A stretch of DNA of 64,000 nucleotides from Corynebacterium resistens DSM 45100 (GCF_000177535.2 NC_015673.1:2356001-2420000); one strand, 5' to 3'; shown: positions 53,503 through 63,241, counted from the first letter of the stretch. The notes: generated by a model from the sequence alone, not told the origin. Numbers and translations are program-made.

Positions 53503-53658
53503 TTAATCCAGTTCACGCTTCAAGTAAGCCACGTGCTGTTCACCGGTTGGCCCGGGTAATACAGACACGAGTTCCCAACCGTCTTGCCCCCAGTTATCGA
53601 GAATCTGCTTCGTAGCGTGTGTGAGCAATGGCACTGTGGCGTATTCCCATTTAGTCAT
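53503..53658 (-). CDS. DUF4177 domain small protein
   Basis: A 51-residue protein starting MTKWEYATVPLLTHATKQIL, with NWGQDGWELVSVLPG, the DUF4177 core. Function is unknown. The start is fixed by TATACT (53666-53671) 7 bases before the ATG, so a leaderless mRNA is likely. A downstream RidA gene follows immediately on the same strand. Confidence 0.8.
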   Translation of the reverse strand: MTKWEYATVPLLTHATKQILDNWGQDGWELVSVLPGPTGEQHVAYLKRELD

Positions 53659-53674
53659 ACCTGCGAGTATAACG

Positions 53675-53708
53675 AAACGCCCGGACATCTTGGCCTGCCC
53701 GGGCGTTT
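53675..53708. terminator. Terminator hairpin between whcA and the DUF4177 gene
   Basis: A perfect 10-bp stem AAACGCCCGG/CCGGGCGTTT with a 14-base loop. On the minus strand it is followed by TTATACT, so it probably ends the whiB-type transcript only 4 bases before the next promoter's -10 box. Confidence 0.65.
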
Positions 53709-53889
53709 TGCTTGAATCCATTCCATGGAACATATTCGCTCCGCATTGTGGGGTGGCCCTGCCTAGATCATTTCTAAAAACAAGACCGCGGAGCGCACTG
53801 GCACCTCAATTTATACGGCGCCGTACTAACGCGGTGGTTTATTAGCGATGTGCTTTCTCAACACGGCGCCTTGGTTGTATAAACGGGAA

Positions 53890-54282
53890 TTAACGAGGCG
53901 CCTTTGCCGATTCCAGTTGACCTGCGAAGAAATCAGCCCAACTCGTGATCTCTGGGTGCTTACGCAACAGTGCGCGACGCTGCCGTTCAGTCATGCCACC
54001 CCACACGCCGAATTCCACGCGATTGTCTAGCGCATCTGCGCGACATTGCAGAACAACCGGGCAATGGCGGCAAATAGCCACAGCCTTGCGCTGCTCTGCC
54101 CCCTTCACGAACAACTCATCCGGATCCACATTGCGGCAGTGCGCGAGGGTAATCCATTCACCACGATTGTTGAAAGACTCGCGACTAGTTACCTGGTCGG
54201 CCGGCTGGCACGTTGGCTTTGTTGCCGACGCCTTGCTTCCAGCAACAGTGGACTGAGTAGGGCGAGCGAGTGATGCAGTCAT
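53890..54282 (-). CDS. whcA: WhiB-family iron-sulfur regulator
   Basis: A 130-residue Wbl protein. The four cluster cysteines lie in LAHCRNVDPDELF, AICRHCPVVLQC, giving C, then C-x2-C-x5-C; the turn FGVWGGMTERQRRAL is diagnostic. The C-terminal basic helix RRALLRKHP binds DNA. The gene is divergent from ponA, as whcA (a repressor of oxidative-stress genes) is from a PBP gene in C. glutamicum. ATG 54282 with CGGAG 8 bases upstream is preferred; the frame is open to 54345. The 53709-53889 interval shows several GGCGCC palindromes but no gene. Confidence 0.85.
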   Translation of the reverse strand: MTASLARPTQSTVAGSKASATKPTCQPADQVTSRESFNNRGEWITLAHCRNVDPDELFVKGAEQRKAVAICRHCPVVLQCRADALDNRVEFGVWGGMTERQRRALLRKHPEITSWADFFAGQLESAKAPR

Positions 54283-54391
54283 GGTTACTCCGAGAAATCC
54301 TTCGGTTGTGAAACTTGTTTGCACGTTAGACGTAATCTTATTCACACGTTTTTAGAAGTGTCGAATGGGTCACATTTTGGGGGTAAATACC

Positions 54392-54412
54392 GCACACGCT
54401 ACAAACGTGTGC
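54392..54412. promoter_or_regulatory. Inverted repeat in the whcA-ponA divergent intergenic region
   Basis: GCACACG-CTACAAA-CGTGTGC has perfect 7-bp arms and a 7-base spacer. It lies 110 bp upstream of the whcA start, within a 478-bp gap to ponA that holds no convincing gene. It does not fit the GlxR consensus TGTGA-N6-TCACA. Confidence 0.45.
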
Positions 54413-54760
54413 ATTGGCACCACCCGCCACACTGGAAGTCACACATCAGCCAGCCACCTAAAAAAGTGAGCCATCACACATACGCTATTCACGCTGGTCA
54501 GTGCATTTGCGCAAATAACAGCCCCTCACCTTCATGGATATCTGGGGCACGCAAGCTCCCCTTCAGTCACATGAGCACCCACTCAACACACCCACCACAA
54601 CCACTACCCCCACGCGAACTCACTCTCGAATTGTGATTCTGCACACATTTTCTACGTTTGCCTTCCTCCATGCTTTTGGAGCAGCGGGTTGCCAAACCTG
54701 GGTCCACAGGATTCCAAACATGGTCGGCTATGTCGCGGGAGTCGACTAGGGTTATGCGTT

Positions 54761-57031
54761 GTGAATACTTCGACGTCCCTCGCCAAGTTGTTTGCTGCCA
54801 TTCTCGTAGGTGGGTTACTCCTAGCTTTAGCTATGGTTCCTTTCGCCGGATTGAGTGGCTGGGCTGTCAGCGCCACAAACAAGACGATGAACTCGAATGT
54901 GCAGGATATTTCAGCCAATGACGATCTGCCCCGAATGTCTAGGGTCACGGATCGCAACGGCAGCACTTTGGCGTATATCTACGATCAACGTCGAATCGAA
55001 GTGAGCCCGGATGCGATTTCGCAAAGCATGAAAGATGCAATCGTATCGATTGAGGATCGCCGCTTCTTCGAGCATGGCGGCGTCGATGTTAGAGGAACAA
55101 TTCGTGCTGCAGCAGCCAATGTAACGAGCGGCGGCGTATCCGAAGGTGCAAGTACGTTAAACCAGCAGTACGTCAAGAATTACCTCTTGCTAGTGAAGGC
55201 GGACTCCACAGAGCAGCAAGCTGCAGCCATTGAAACCTCTATTCCGCGCAAACTTCGTGAAATGAAGATGGCCAGCGAGTTGGACAAGAAGTTCTCCAAG
55301 GATGAGATCCTCGCACGCTACTTGAACCTCGTTTCTTTCGGAAACAACGCCTTCGGTGTGCAAACCGCAGCTCAGACGTATTTTGGCGCAAATGCCAAGG
55401 ATCTCACTGTGCCACAGGCAGCGTTATTAGCCGGTGTAGTGCAATCAACGAGCCGGCACGACCCATTCACCAACCCCGATAGTGCGCGGGCCCGGCGCAA
55501 CGCTGTGCTTGACGCAATGGCCAGCACCGGAAAAATATCCACTGAGGAAGCCAAGAAGTACAAGGAACAGCCTTTAGGTGTTGGTAAAGAACCCCGCAGG
55601 AACACCAACGGGTGCATTGGAGCGGGTAACGCAGGTTTCTTCTGCGACTACGTCATGCAATGGCTGGATTCAAAGGGCTTAGATCGAGACAAAATCGCTA
55701 AGGGTGGGTACACAATCAGAACGACTCTCGACCGGCCTGCACAGGAAGCGGCAAATAAAGCATCCAAGAAGCACGTATCAGCCACTGCTCCGGGGGTCGC
55801 CAGTGCAAGCAATTACGTCACTCCTACGAAGGATGGCCACGAGGTGCTAGCGATGGCATCTTCCCGCAACTATGGATTGGATTCGAAAAAATACGAGACC
55901 GTTCTGCCGATCACACACTCCCTGCAAGGGCATGGCGCTGGCTCGGTCTTCAAGATTTTCGCGGCGGCCAAAGCAATCGAACAGGGCGCTGGTTTGAATA
56001 CCGTATTGGATGTACCAAGCCGCCTCGATGTAGACAACATGGGCCACGGTGGTGCGAAGAACTGCCCGCCAACTAAATACTGCGTTGAAAATGCAGGACC
56101 CTACAAATCCACTATGACCTTGAAGGAGGCGCTTGCGACCAGCCCGAATACGCCTTTCATCTCGATGGTGGAAAAGGTGGGTGTGAAGGAAGTTGTCGAC
56201 CTTGCAGTAAAAATGGGGCTGCGCAGCTATGCCAACAAAAACAGCCACGGGGATACGAGCGTTGCGAAATACACCACGGACAACAACCTAGGCTCGTTTG
56301 TGCTGGGGCCAAATGCCGTCAATCCCCTGGAGCTGTCCAACGTGGCTGCGACCTTGGCGGACCATGGGCGCTGGTGTGAACCCCGCCCGGTTCTCAAAGT
56401 AACCGACCACGCTGGTAAAGAAGTGGACCTTAAGAAGACTGAGTGCGAACAAGCCCTCAATAAAGATGTTGCCGATGCCTTGGCGAACGGCATGGGTTCA
56501 GACATTTCGTCGGGTACCGCGACCAGCGCTGCATCCAGTGTTGGGTGGTCGGGCCCTATTTCCGCCAAGACCGGTACAACAGAAACCAGCTACTCGGCAG
56601 CTTTCCTAGGCTTCACCCCAAAATGGGCAGGCTCTACCTACATCTTTAATGACGGCGGAACCTCCATGAACTTGTGCACCGCACCTGTCCGACAATGCGC
56701 AGAAGGAAATCTCTACGGCGGCAACGAGCCAGCGCAAACCTTCCTCGAAACATCAAAGACTGAGGTCGGTCGCTATGGCGGGCCTGGATTACCGAGCTAC
56801 GACCGAAAGTACGATTCCGGTACGGATCCAGGAAAATTCGCCTCCCAAAACCCCACACGGAGCACGGCGACCAATTCAAATTCAACCGCGCCTTCGAGGG
56901 ATCGTTCTTCCCGCTCGCCTAACACTCCTCCGGCGTTGCAGGATTTTGAGAGTCAGATCAATGATCTTCTCAATCGCCTACAGACATTCGGCAACCAACC
57001 TTCGCAAGGTACCCGCCCCGGGCGTCGTTAA
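54761..57031 (+). CDS. ponA: Class A penicillin-binding protein (PBP1A/1B type)
   Basis: A bifunctional peptidoglycan synthase of 756 residues. After one membrane helix (about residues 7-32), the GT51 domain has VSIEDRRFFEHGGVDVRGT and GASTLNQQYVKNYLL; the transpeptidase domain has SVFKIFAAAK (SxxK), SPNTPF (SxN) and AKTGTT (KTG). The C-terminal tail is Ser/Pro/Asn-rich. GTG 54761 is used because TAGGGT is 8 bases upstream and the membrane helix follows at once; the frame is open to 54689. Confidence 0.92.
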   Translation: MNTSTSLAKLFAAILVGGLLLALAMVPFAGLSGWAVSATNKTMNSNVQDISANDDLPRMSRVTDRNGSTLAYIYDQRRIEVSPDAISQSMKDAIVSIEDRRFFEHGGVDVRGTIRAAAANVTSGGVSEGASTLNQQYVKNYLLLVKADSTEQQAAAIETSIPRKLREMKMASELDKKFSKDEILARYLNLVSFGNNAFGVQTAAQTYFGANAKDLTVPQAALLAGVVQSTSRHDPFTNPDSARARRNAVLDAMASTGKISTEEAKKYKEQPLGVGKEPRRNTNGCIGAGNAGFFCDYVMQWLDSKGLDRDKIAKGGYTIRTTLDRPAQEAANKASKKHVSATAPGVASASNYVTPTKDGHEVLAMASSRNYGLDSKKYETVLPITHSLQGHGAGSVFKIFAAAKAIEQGAGLNTVLDVPSRLDVDNMGHGGAKNCPPTKYCVENAGPYKSTMTLKEALATSPNTPFISMVEKVGVKEVVDLAVKMGLRSYANKNSHGDTSVAKYTTDNNLGSFVLGPNAVNPLELSNVAATLADHGRWCEPRPVLKVTDHAGKEVDLKKTECEQALNKDVADALANGMGSDISSGTATSAASSVGWSGPISAKTGTTETSYSAAFLGFTPKWAGSTYIFNDGGTSMNLCTAPVRQCAEGNLYGGNEPAQTFLETSKTEVGRYGGPGLPSYDRKYDSGTDPGKFASQNPTRSTATNSNSTAPSRDRSSRSPNTPPALQDFESQINDLLNRLQTFGNQPSQGTRPGRR

Positions 57032-57077
57032 TGCCTAACACCGGTAGAAATACATTGCACCGGTAGAGTTAAGCACT

Positions 57078-58049
57078 GTGATGTTCCCCAACCGATTTAC
57101 CACTTCTAAATTCGCAGTTCGCGCACTAACCGTGGCCTCAGGGATCACGGTCGCAGGCTTCGCGACCGCATACCTTGCAAACCGCGAAATTCGCCAGTTC
57201 GAAATGCACGAGGTCACAGTGCCCGTCTTCGAACCCGGTGCTTTGCCCGAGGGCTGGGGTTCTATTCGGGTGCTACACCTGAGTGATCTGCACATGCTGG
57301 AAAACCAGGAAGCGAAGGAAGCTTTTGTCGCGGGTCTAGATACCACTAACCCCGACCTCGTCATTAACACCGGTGACAACCTTAGCTCCAGGGACGGGGT
57401 ACCCGCGGTGATCCGTTCGCTTAACGATCTTCTCAGCCGTCCCGGCGCATTCGTTTTCGGCTCCAACGATTACTACGCACCACGGCCAGTGAACCCGTTC
57501 ATCTACCTTCTCGGCAAGAAGCACAAGCCCAGCGAGGAAAAACTGCCGTGGGAAGGCATGCGTGCAGCATTCGTAGAGCGAGGCTGGCACGATGCCACCC
57601 ACCAGCGCTTGGAGTTCACTATCGCCCCAGCAGGAGTCGGGGATTCGGATTACGAGCGCGAGGTTAAGCTAGCCATTGCTGGTGTAGACGACCCGCACCA
57701 CAAACTCGATGACTATGACTCCATTGCGGGCCCTGCGAACCCCGATGCTGATTTGAAGATCGGTTTGAGTCATTCCCCCGAGCCATACGTTCTTGACCGC
57801 TTCTCGGCCGATGGTTACCACATTGTCCTCAGTGGGCACACGCATGGTGGACAAATATGCCTTCCCGGTGGAAAGGCAATTGTTACGAACTGTGGAATCG
57901 ATCGCAATAGAGCCAGGGGACTATCCCGGTGGAGCGAGAAGACGTGGCTGCACGTGACAAATGGCTTAGGAAACTCAAAGTACGTGCCTTTCCGAACTTT
58001 CTGTCGCCCCAGCGCAACCCTGTTGCACTTCGTGGAACGCGAAGCCTGA
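57078..58049 (+). CDS. Metallophosphoesterase (YkuE/LpxH-like calcineurin fold)
   Basis: A 323-residue protein with an N-terminal membrane helix (about residues 13-32) and a calcineurin-type domain: HLSDLHM, INTGDNLS, GSNDYYAP and SGHTHGGQICLPGG supply the metal ligands. GSND replaces the more usual GNHD, so the His of that motif is Asp. GTG 57078 and ATG 57081 are both possible; TAGAGT is 8 bases before the GTG. The short repeat CACCGGTAGA occurs twice just upstream. Confidence 0.85.
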   Translation: MMFPNRFTTSKFAVRALTVASGITVAGFATAYLANREIRQFEMHEVTVPVFEPGALPEGWGSIRVLHLSDLHMLENQEAKEAFVAGLDTTNPDLVINTGDNLSSRDGVPAVIRSLNDLLSRPGAFVFGSNDYYAPRPVNPFIYLLGKKHKPSEEKLPWEGMRAAFVERGWHDATHQRLEFTIAPAGVGDSDYEREVKLAIAGVDDPHHKLDDYDSIAGPANPDADLKIGLSHSPEPYVLDRFSADGYHIVLSGHTHGGQICLPGGKAIVTNCGIDRNRARGLSRWSEKTWLHVTNGLGNSKYVPFRTFCRPSATLLHFVEREA

Positions 58050-58203
58050 CCCCGTAACCACGCCTAAACCATTAGTTAGGGGGCGCTTTGCACCCCTACA
58101 CTGGCCAGCGTTATAGTTATCTAGCGTTACAGCGGAAGGCTTCAACATTGCACCTCGCTGCAGGTAGCAAGAAGAGAGTCGAGACCTTCCAGCCGTTTCA
58201 CCT

Positions 58204-58280
<77 letters not shown>

Positions 58281-58395
58281 AATTCATTCGGCCAGTGGCT
58301 GCAGCTCCCAAAAATCAGGGAACCAGCCACTGGCTTTTCGCTACCCAACGGCAACCCTCATCCAACTCGGTCCGGTTCTTTGCAGACCTATCGGT

Positions 58396-59806
58396 GGGTT
58401 AAGTAGCAAAAAGTGTGTCTGACTTTCAGCATTATTACTGATCAGAACGGGTAAATCGGGCGGATATAAGCATCAAGACCTTATATCCGCCCGATTAGTG
58501 TTCAATCCACCGGAATGGCACCCGCATGTGCTAATCGGGGGTTGGTGTGCTTTCCGGGTGAGTAAAAACAGACCACGATGCCCGATATGCGCTGGGCAAA
58601 TGAAGAAAAACGGAACCACTACTAAAGGCACAACCAGGTGGCGATGCAAGGACCCGAACTGCGGCAATTCCACGACGCGAACCCGCACCGACCGCACGCA
58701 GACCCGCGACTTTAAAGCCTTCGTCTCTTATGCCACCTCCACAGCAACGTTGTCTGAACTCGCCCAGCAACAAGGGGTAAGCCGTTGGACACTTGACCGC
58801 CGATTCACACCGTTCTGGCTCATCGACATTCCCAACGACGGTGACCCACAGCGCGTCTACGACCAGATCTTCATCGACGGCACCTACACCACCGCCGGAT
58901 GCCTACTGGTAGCCGCAAGCCGTGACCACGTCATCTCCTGGCACTGGGCCAAACGCGAGTCAGCCCACGCCTACACGCAGCTACTCCGCAACATCGCTGA
59001 GCCGCTCTGCGTTGTCCTCGACGGCGGGCAAGGCGCCTACTCAGCAATCAAAGCCTGCTGGCCGAACGCGATGATCCAACGATGCCTCGTCCATGCGCAA
59101 CGCGTCATCCGCCGCTACACCACAGCACGACCCCGCACCGATGCCGGCAAAGCCATCTACGCCCTGGCGTTGAAACTGACCCGTATCACCACCGTGGACC
59201 ACGCACGCAACTGGACACTACGCCTGCACGACTTCGGGCAGGTATTCAACGCATTCCTCAACGAGAAAACGCCCGTGCCAAAAGAGCGCCGCACACTCAA
59301 CAACCAGTGGGAATGGACCCATCTGCGAGTGCGCAAGGCATACAACTCCCTGCTGCACCTCTCACGGAAAGGATGGCTGTTTACCTACCTGCAGCCCCCA
59401 CCGAATGCGCTTGAGCCTCAACGCTGGGCTTCAACGACAAACAGTCTGGAAGGCGGCATCAACGCCCAGCTCAAACGCATCGCCGACGCGCATCGCGGCA
59501 GGTCCGGGGAACGCCAACGCAGAATGCTCGAGTGGTACCTGCACTCGAAAACGCAACTGCCTGACGACCCATTAAAAATCGCCAGGCAGTGCAATTTCGG
59601 CCAAGATCAACTCGCCAAAGTCAACGATCTTGTCGAAGAAGACCACAACAAAGCCGACCAGGAAACAGGCCGACCAGCCTTCTACGACAACGCTATCCCA
59701 ACCGAGTACGAACACTCGATAGGAATCAGAAAAGGCCCCATGAAGTAACAAACGGTGTGCCCGCCCCGCAACACACCGAGCGGACACACTTTTTGCTACT
59801 TAACCC
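58396..59806 (+). mobile_element. IS1249-type insertion sequence, copy 2, with 8-bp target duplication
   Basis: A 1411-bp element whose ends GGGTTAAGTAGCAAAAAGTG are inverted at the right. CTATCGGT occurs on both sides (58388-58395 and 59807-59814), so the insertion is intact and probably recent. It lies between tRNA-Pro and the mrp operon and runs in the same direction as mrp. Confidence 0.93.
58558..59748 (+). CDS. IS1249-family transposase, copy 2
   Basis: A 396-residue DDE transposase, identical in layout to copy 1 at 23795. The N-terminal zinc-ribbon CPICAGQMKKNG, catalytic IFIDGTYTTAG, VVLDGGQGA and NSLEGGINAQLKRI are intact. Differences from copy 1 are clustered, for example KRESAHAYTQLLRNIAE against KRETAHAYTQLLRGIAE, and are mostly synonymous at the DNA level. 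Start GTG as in copy 1. Confidence 0.88.
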   Translation: MSKNRPRCPICAGQMKKNGTTTKGTTRWRCKDPNCGNSTTRTRTDRTQTRDFKAFVSYATSTATLSELAQQQGVSRWTLDRRFTPFWLIDIPNDGDPQRVYDQIFIDGTYTTAGCLLVAASRDHVISWHWAKRESAHAYTQLLRNIAEPLCVVLDGGQGAYSAIKACWPNAMIQRCLVHAQRVIRRYTTARPRTDAGKAIYALALKLTRITTVDHARNWTLRLHDFGQVFNAFLNEKTPVPKERRTLNNQWEWTHLRVRKAYNSLLHLSRKGWLFTYLQPPPNALEPQRWASTTNSLEGGINAQLKRIADAHRGRSGERQRRMLEWYLHSKTQLPDDPLKIARQCNFGQDQLAKVNDLVEEDHNKADQETGRPAFYDNAIPTEYEHSIGIRKGPMK

Positions 59807-59823
59807 CTATCGGTTCAGTCAGA

Positions 59824-59844
59824 CCCACCCCCCTTATGGGTGGG
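59824..59844. other. Hairpin upstream of mrpA
   Basis: A perfect 7-bp stem CCCACCC/GGGTGGG with a 7-base loop sits just after the IS target duplication and about 14 bases before a TAAGAT box (59858-59863) that may be the -10 element of mrp. Confidence 0.35.
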
Positions 59845-59995
59845 GAAAAGCACCTGCTAAGATTTTTAACAGTCGCTTTACATTGAAATCGCGGTGCATG
59901 CAGCGCCACAATCGCGTTCCCACCATGATGTGTGGTTGTTGTATGGGCTGGCTTCCCATCCAACTGATTTAAAAGTCTCGGGGTGTTGCTTCAAC

Positions 59996-62900
59996 GTGGC
60001 CATTCTCGCCATTCCCGCCGTCCTACTCATCGCCCTAGCCTGCGTGCCACTTTTGGTTAAAATCCTCGACCGCAACGCGGGTTGGCCATTGGCGCTCGCA
60101 TTCTTGAGCTTGGCTGGGTTCCTCATCTCGCAGGCGAAAGACGTCCTACACGGGTCTGGCATCTTCTGGACTCACTCGTGGATCAAAGGTTTCCTTTCCG
60201 GCAGCACAGCGCAGAACCCCGCCGAACTCACCTCCGTCCCCGAGAACATCTCTTATAACACCGCTTTCAGCGGAGACATGCAGATCGCCCTGCGTTTGGA
60301 TGCGCTGAGCCTCGCCTTCACGCTTCTCGCGCTCATCATCGGCGCGGTGGTTTTCATCTATTCCACGCGTTACCTGCACCGTGGAACCAAGATCTTGAGT
60401 TTCTACTCGCTCATGACCACCTTCATGCTGGCCGTGGTTGTCCTGTTCCTGGCCGACGACGTAGTGCTACTGTTCATCGGTTGGGAGCTGGTCAGCTTGG
60501 CGTCATTCTTCCTGATCGCCCGGGCCGGCTCCAGCGGCGAGGCAGGCTCCATCCGCACCCTGCTGCTCACCTTTACCGGCGGGCTGTTCTTAGTCGCTGC
60601 GTTAGCGGTCATGGTGGCGACCACCGGAACGATGAGCGTAACTGAAATCATCGCCTCCCCACGGTGGGAAGAGGAGCCCGTGCGCATCGGGTTGGTAGCA
60701 ATTCTCATTGCGCTGGCCGCCTTCTCGAAAGCCGCGCAGATCCCATTCCACTTCTGGCTCCCAGAGGCCATGGCTGCGGATACCCCAGTTTCTGCATTCC
60801 TGCACGCAGCCGCGGTGGTAAAGGCCGGCATCTTCCTGCTGCTGCGCTTCAATGCTCTATTCAAAGGCGTTGCGATGTGGCACTACGTGCTGATCGTAGT
60901 GGGAATGACCACTGCCGTGATGGCCGCTGTCTTCGCGATGCAGAAAACTGACCTGAAGAAGCTCACCGCCTACTCCACCGTCTCTCAACTCGGGTGGATC
61001 GTTGCCACTATCGGCGTGGGCACCCCCTTCGCAATCTCCGCGGCGATCGCGCATACCGCCGCGCACGCACTATTTAAGTCGTCTCTATTCATGCTGGTTG
61101 GTGTGGTTGATCACCAGGCAGGTTCCCGCGATATTCGCCGCTTGGGCCCATTGTGGCGCCAAATGCCATTGACGTTTGGCTCCGCGGTCATCGCCGCCGC
61201 CTCAATGGCAGCGATTCCCCCAACCTTCGGTTTCGTTTCCAAGGAAGGAATGCTGGAAGCGTTTACGGAAGCGCCCTTTAACTCCATTGGCGTAGGTCTT
61301 CTGCTGTTCGTCGCGGGCGTCGGTGCTTTGGCTACTCTGCTGTATTCCGCCCGCTATGTCTTCGGCGCGTTCATCGACGGCAAACGCGATATGTCCCACG
61401 TCAAGGAAGCCCAGCTTTCCTTGCTTTTGCCGGCTGCGCTTCCCGGTGTGCTGAGCCTGCCTTTGGTGCTGTTCATGAGCAGCGCCAATCACCCTATCGA
61501 TGCTGTGGTTGAGGCCACCGGTGCCGGCGAAGCACACACCCATTTGGCGCTGTGGCATGGTGTGACTCTTCCCTTAGTCATCTCACTCATTGTCATGGCT
61601 GTGGGGCTGGTGGCTATTCTTAACCGACGCCGCGTTTTCGACCCGCTCGAGGACCGCCGGCTGGGGCTTATTGCTGGCGAAGACATCATCCAGAAAGTGG
61701 AAGACCTATCCACGCGCCTTGGCAAGATCTTGGCTCGCCCAGCTGCTTCTATTGCACCTTCCCGCCACGTCGTATGGATCCTGAGCATGATCATCCTGCT
61801 CGCCGCGTTTGCGGTCATGGGTCCGGGCCGTCTCGAGGGCATCACTGCACTAGCCCCGCGTATTTCGGGCATCGATCGCCCGGAAGATCTCATTGGTCTG
61901 ATCATCGTCGCTGCAGCCACAATCAGCTTGACCGCAACTCGTTCCCGTTTCGCTTCCGTAGTCCTCGTAGGCGTTATCGGTGCTGGCGTATCTTGGGTCA
62001 TGCTCACTTTGGGCGCGCCCGACGTAGCGCAAACCCAGCTGCTGGTGGAGTTCTGCGTTGTGGTCATCATGATGCTGGTCATCCGTCACCAACCGCGCCT
62101 GTACTTGCGCGAAGGCGAAAACCGCACAAAGTTCGCTACAACCTTGGCGGTAATCATGGGGTTGATCACCTTCTTCGGTGTGTGGCTGCTGATCGGCCGT
62201 CACGATAAGCCACAGATCGCGCAGTGGTATCTGGAAAACACCCCGGATATTTCCGGCGCCAACAATGTAGTCGCAGCCATCCTCGTGGAATTCCGTGCCT
62301 TCGATACGATGGGCGAGCTCATCGTCTTGGGCATGGCCGGTATCGTCATCGCAGCGATCATAGGCTCCATCCCCCGCTCCCCTTTCCCGGGATATGGCCC
62401 CGGTTCCACTGCAGAACTTTTCCGTGCGCCGGGTTCGCACCGTTTCCCGGATGTGCACAAAGTGCCGGAACTTGCGCCGTTCTATTCCAAATACCTTCGC
62501 TCGACATACCTGAACTCCATCATCTCCCGCATGGCACTGCGCCCGCTACTGCCGGTTCTCATCATTCTTTCCGCAGTGGTGTTCTGGCGCGGTCACCAAG
62601 CACCTGGTGGCGGCTTCCTCGCAGCTCTTATCGCTGCATGTGCGCTGTTCTACCTGTACCTCGGCAGGGCTTCCGCCCGGAAGCTGGGCAGTGATGAACT
62701 CGGCTACCGGCTTGTTGGATCGGGCATACTTTTGGCACTGCTCACGGGCATGGCAGGTTTCTTCGAAGGCAGTTTCCTTGCGCCATTGCACACCGAAATC
62801 GCGGGCGTGCATCTGACGACTTCTCTCCTGTTCGATGGTGGCGTGTACCTAGCGGTTATCGGTTTGATCGTGATCGTCATCAACCAAATGGGAGGGCGCG

Positions 62901-63241
62901 AACGTCCCGGTGTCAACCCTTCGGATATGCCTTTTGGTCGACGCCAAGCGACATTCAGCCCAAAACTCAGCAGTCTGAAGAACTCCCGGGAACACCATCC
63001 CGTGGAGGGAAAGCGGGCAGACAATGCGAAGAAAATCAGCCCTGTAGCTGTGCATGTGGGTGGTTCTCACATCACATTGAATCCAAGTGAAGTCAGAAAG
63101 CACGCAGAGGACGAACGCCGTTCCGAATCCGGCCCTAGGGCGGGAAGTGAAAGCGCGCGGGCCGGCGTCGACAACAAAAAGAAACCACCCAAAAACCAGA
63201 AGAAAACCAGCAACGACGAGGAAGGAGACAGCGAGAAATGA
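59996..63241 (+). CDS. mrpA: Na+/H+ antiporter subunit A with fused MrpB domain
   Basis: A polytopic protein of about 1081 residues. The N-terminal part is homologous to complex I subunits (FIGWELVSLASFFLIARAG, KAAQIPFHFWLPEAMAADTP, SAFLHAAAVVKAGIFLLLRF); the last 250 residues before the tail are the MrpB/DUF4040 type (FWRGHQAPGGGFLAALIAAC). Fusion of MrpA and MrpB is common in corynebacteria. The C-terminal 100 residues are charged and Lys/Arg-rich. GTG 59996 begins directly before the first helix; the open frame extends to GTG 59894 with a peptide that does not look conserved. It overlaps mrpC by 4 bases. Confidence 0.9.
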   Translation: MAILAIPAVLLIALACVPLLVKILDRNAGWPLALAFLSLAGFLISQAKDVLHGSGIFWTHSWIKGFLSGSTAQNPAELTSVPENISYNTAFSGDMQIALRLDALSLAFTLLALIIGAVVFIYSTRYLHRGTKILSFYSLMTTFMLAVVVLFLADDVVLLFIGWELVSLASFFLIARAGSSGEAGSIRTLLLTFTGGLFLVAALAVMVATTGTMSVTEIIASPRWEEEPVRIGLVAILIALAAFSKAAQIPFHFWLPEAMAADTPVSAFLHAAAVVKAGIFLLLRFNALFKGVAMWHYVLIVVGMTTAVMAAVFAMQKTDLKKLTAYSTVSQLGWIVATIGVGTPFAISAAIAHTAAHALFKSSLFMLVGVVDHQAGSRDIRRLGPLWRQMPLTFGSAVIAAASMAAIPPTFGFVSKEGMLEAFTEAPFNSIGVGLLLFVAGVGALATLLYSARYVFGAFIDGKRDMSHVKEAQLSLLLPAALPGVLSLPLVLFMSSANHPIDAVVEATGAGEAHTHLALWHGVTLPLVISLIVMAVGLVAILNRRRVFDPLEDRRLGLIAGEDIIQKVEDLSTRLGKILARPAASIAPSRHVVWILSMIILLAAFAVMGPGRLEGITALAPRISGIDRPEDLIGLIIVAAATISLTATRSRFASVVLVGVIGAGVSWVMLTLGAPDVAQTQLLVEFCVVVIMMLVIRHQPRLYLREGENRTKFATTLAVIMGLITFFGVWLLIGRHDKPQIAQWYLENTPDISGANNVVAAILVEFRAFDTMGELIVLGMAGIVIAAIIGSIPRSPFPGYGPGSTAELFRAPGSHRFPDVHKVPELAPFYSKYLRSTYLNSIISRMALRPLLPVLIILSAVVFWRGHQAPGGGFLAALIAACALFYLYLGRASARKLGSDELGYRLVGSGILLALLTGMAGFFEGSFLAPLHTEIAGVHLTTSLLFDGGVYLAVIGLIVIVINQMGGRERPGVNPSDMPFGRRQATFSPKLSSLKNSREHHPVEGKRADNAKKISPVAVHVGGSHITLNPSEVRKHAEDERRSESGPRAGSESARAGVDNKKKPPKNQKKTSNDEEGDSEK

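Noticed and set aside
54319..54636. 105-codon plus-strand frame in the whcA-ponA gap
   Set aside because: His/Pro/Ser-rich translation without domain features, overlapping the whcA start and promoter region; probably non-coding.
58060..58120. AGGGG/CCCCT stem after the phosphoesterase gene as a terminator
   Set aside because: The stem is only 5 bp and no T run follows.
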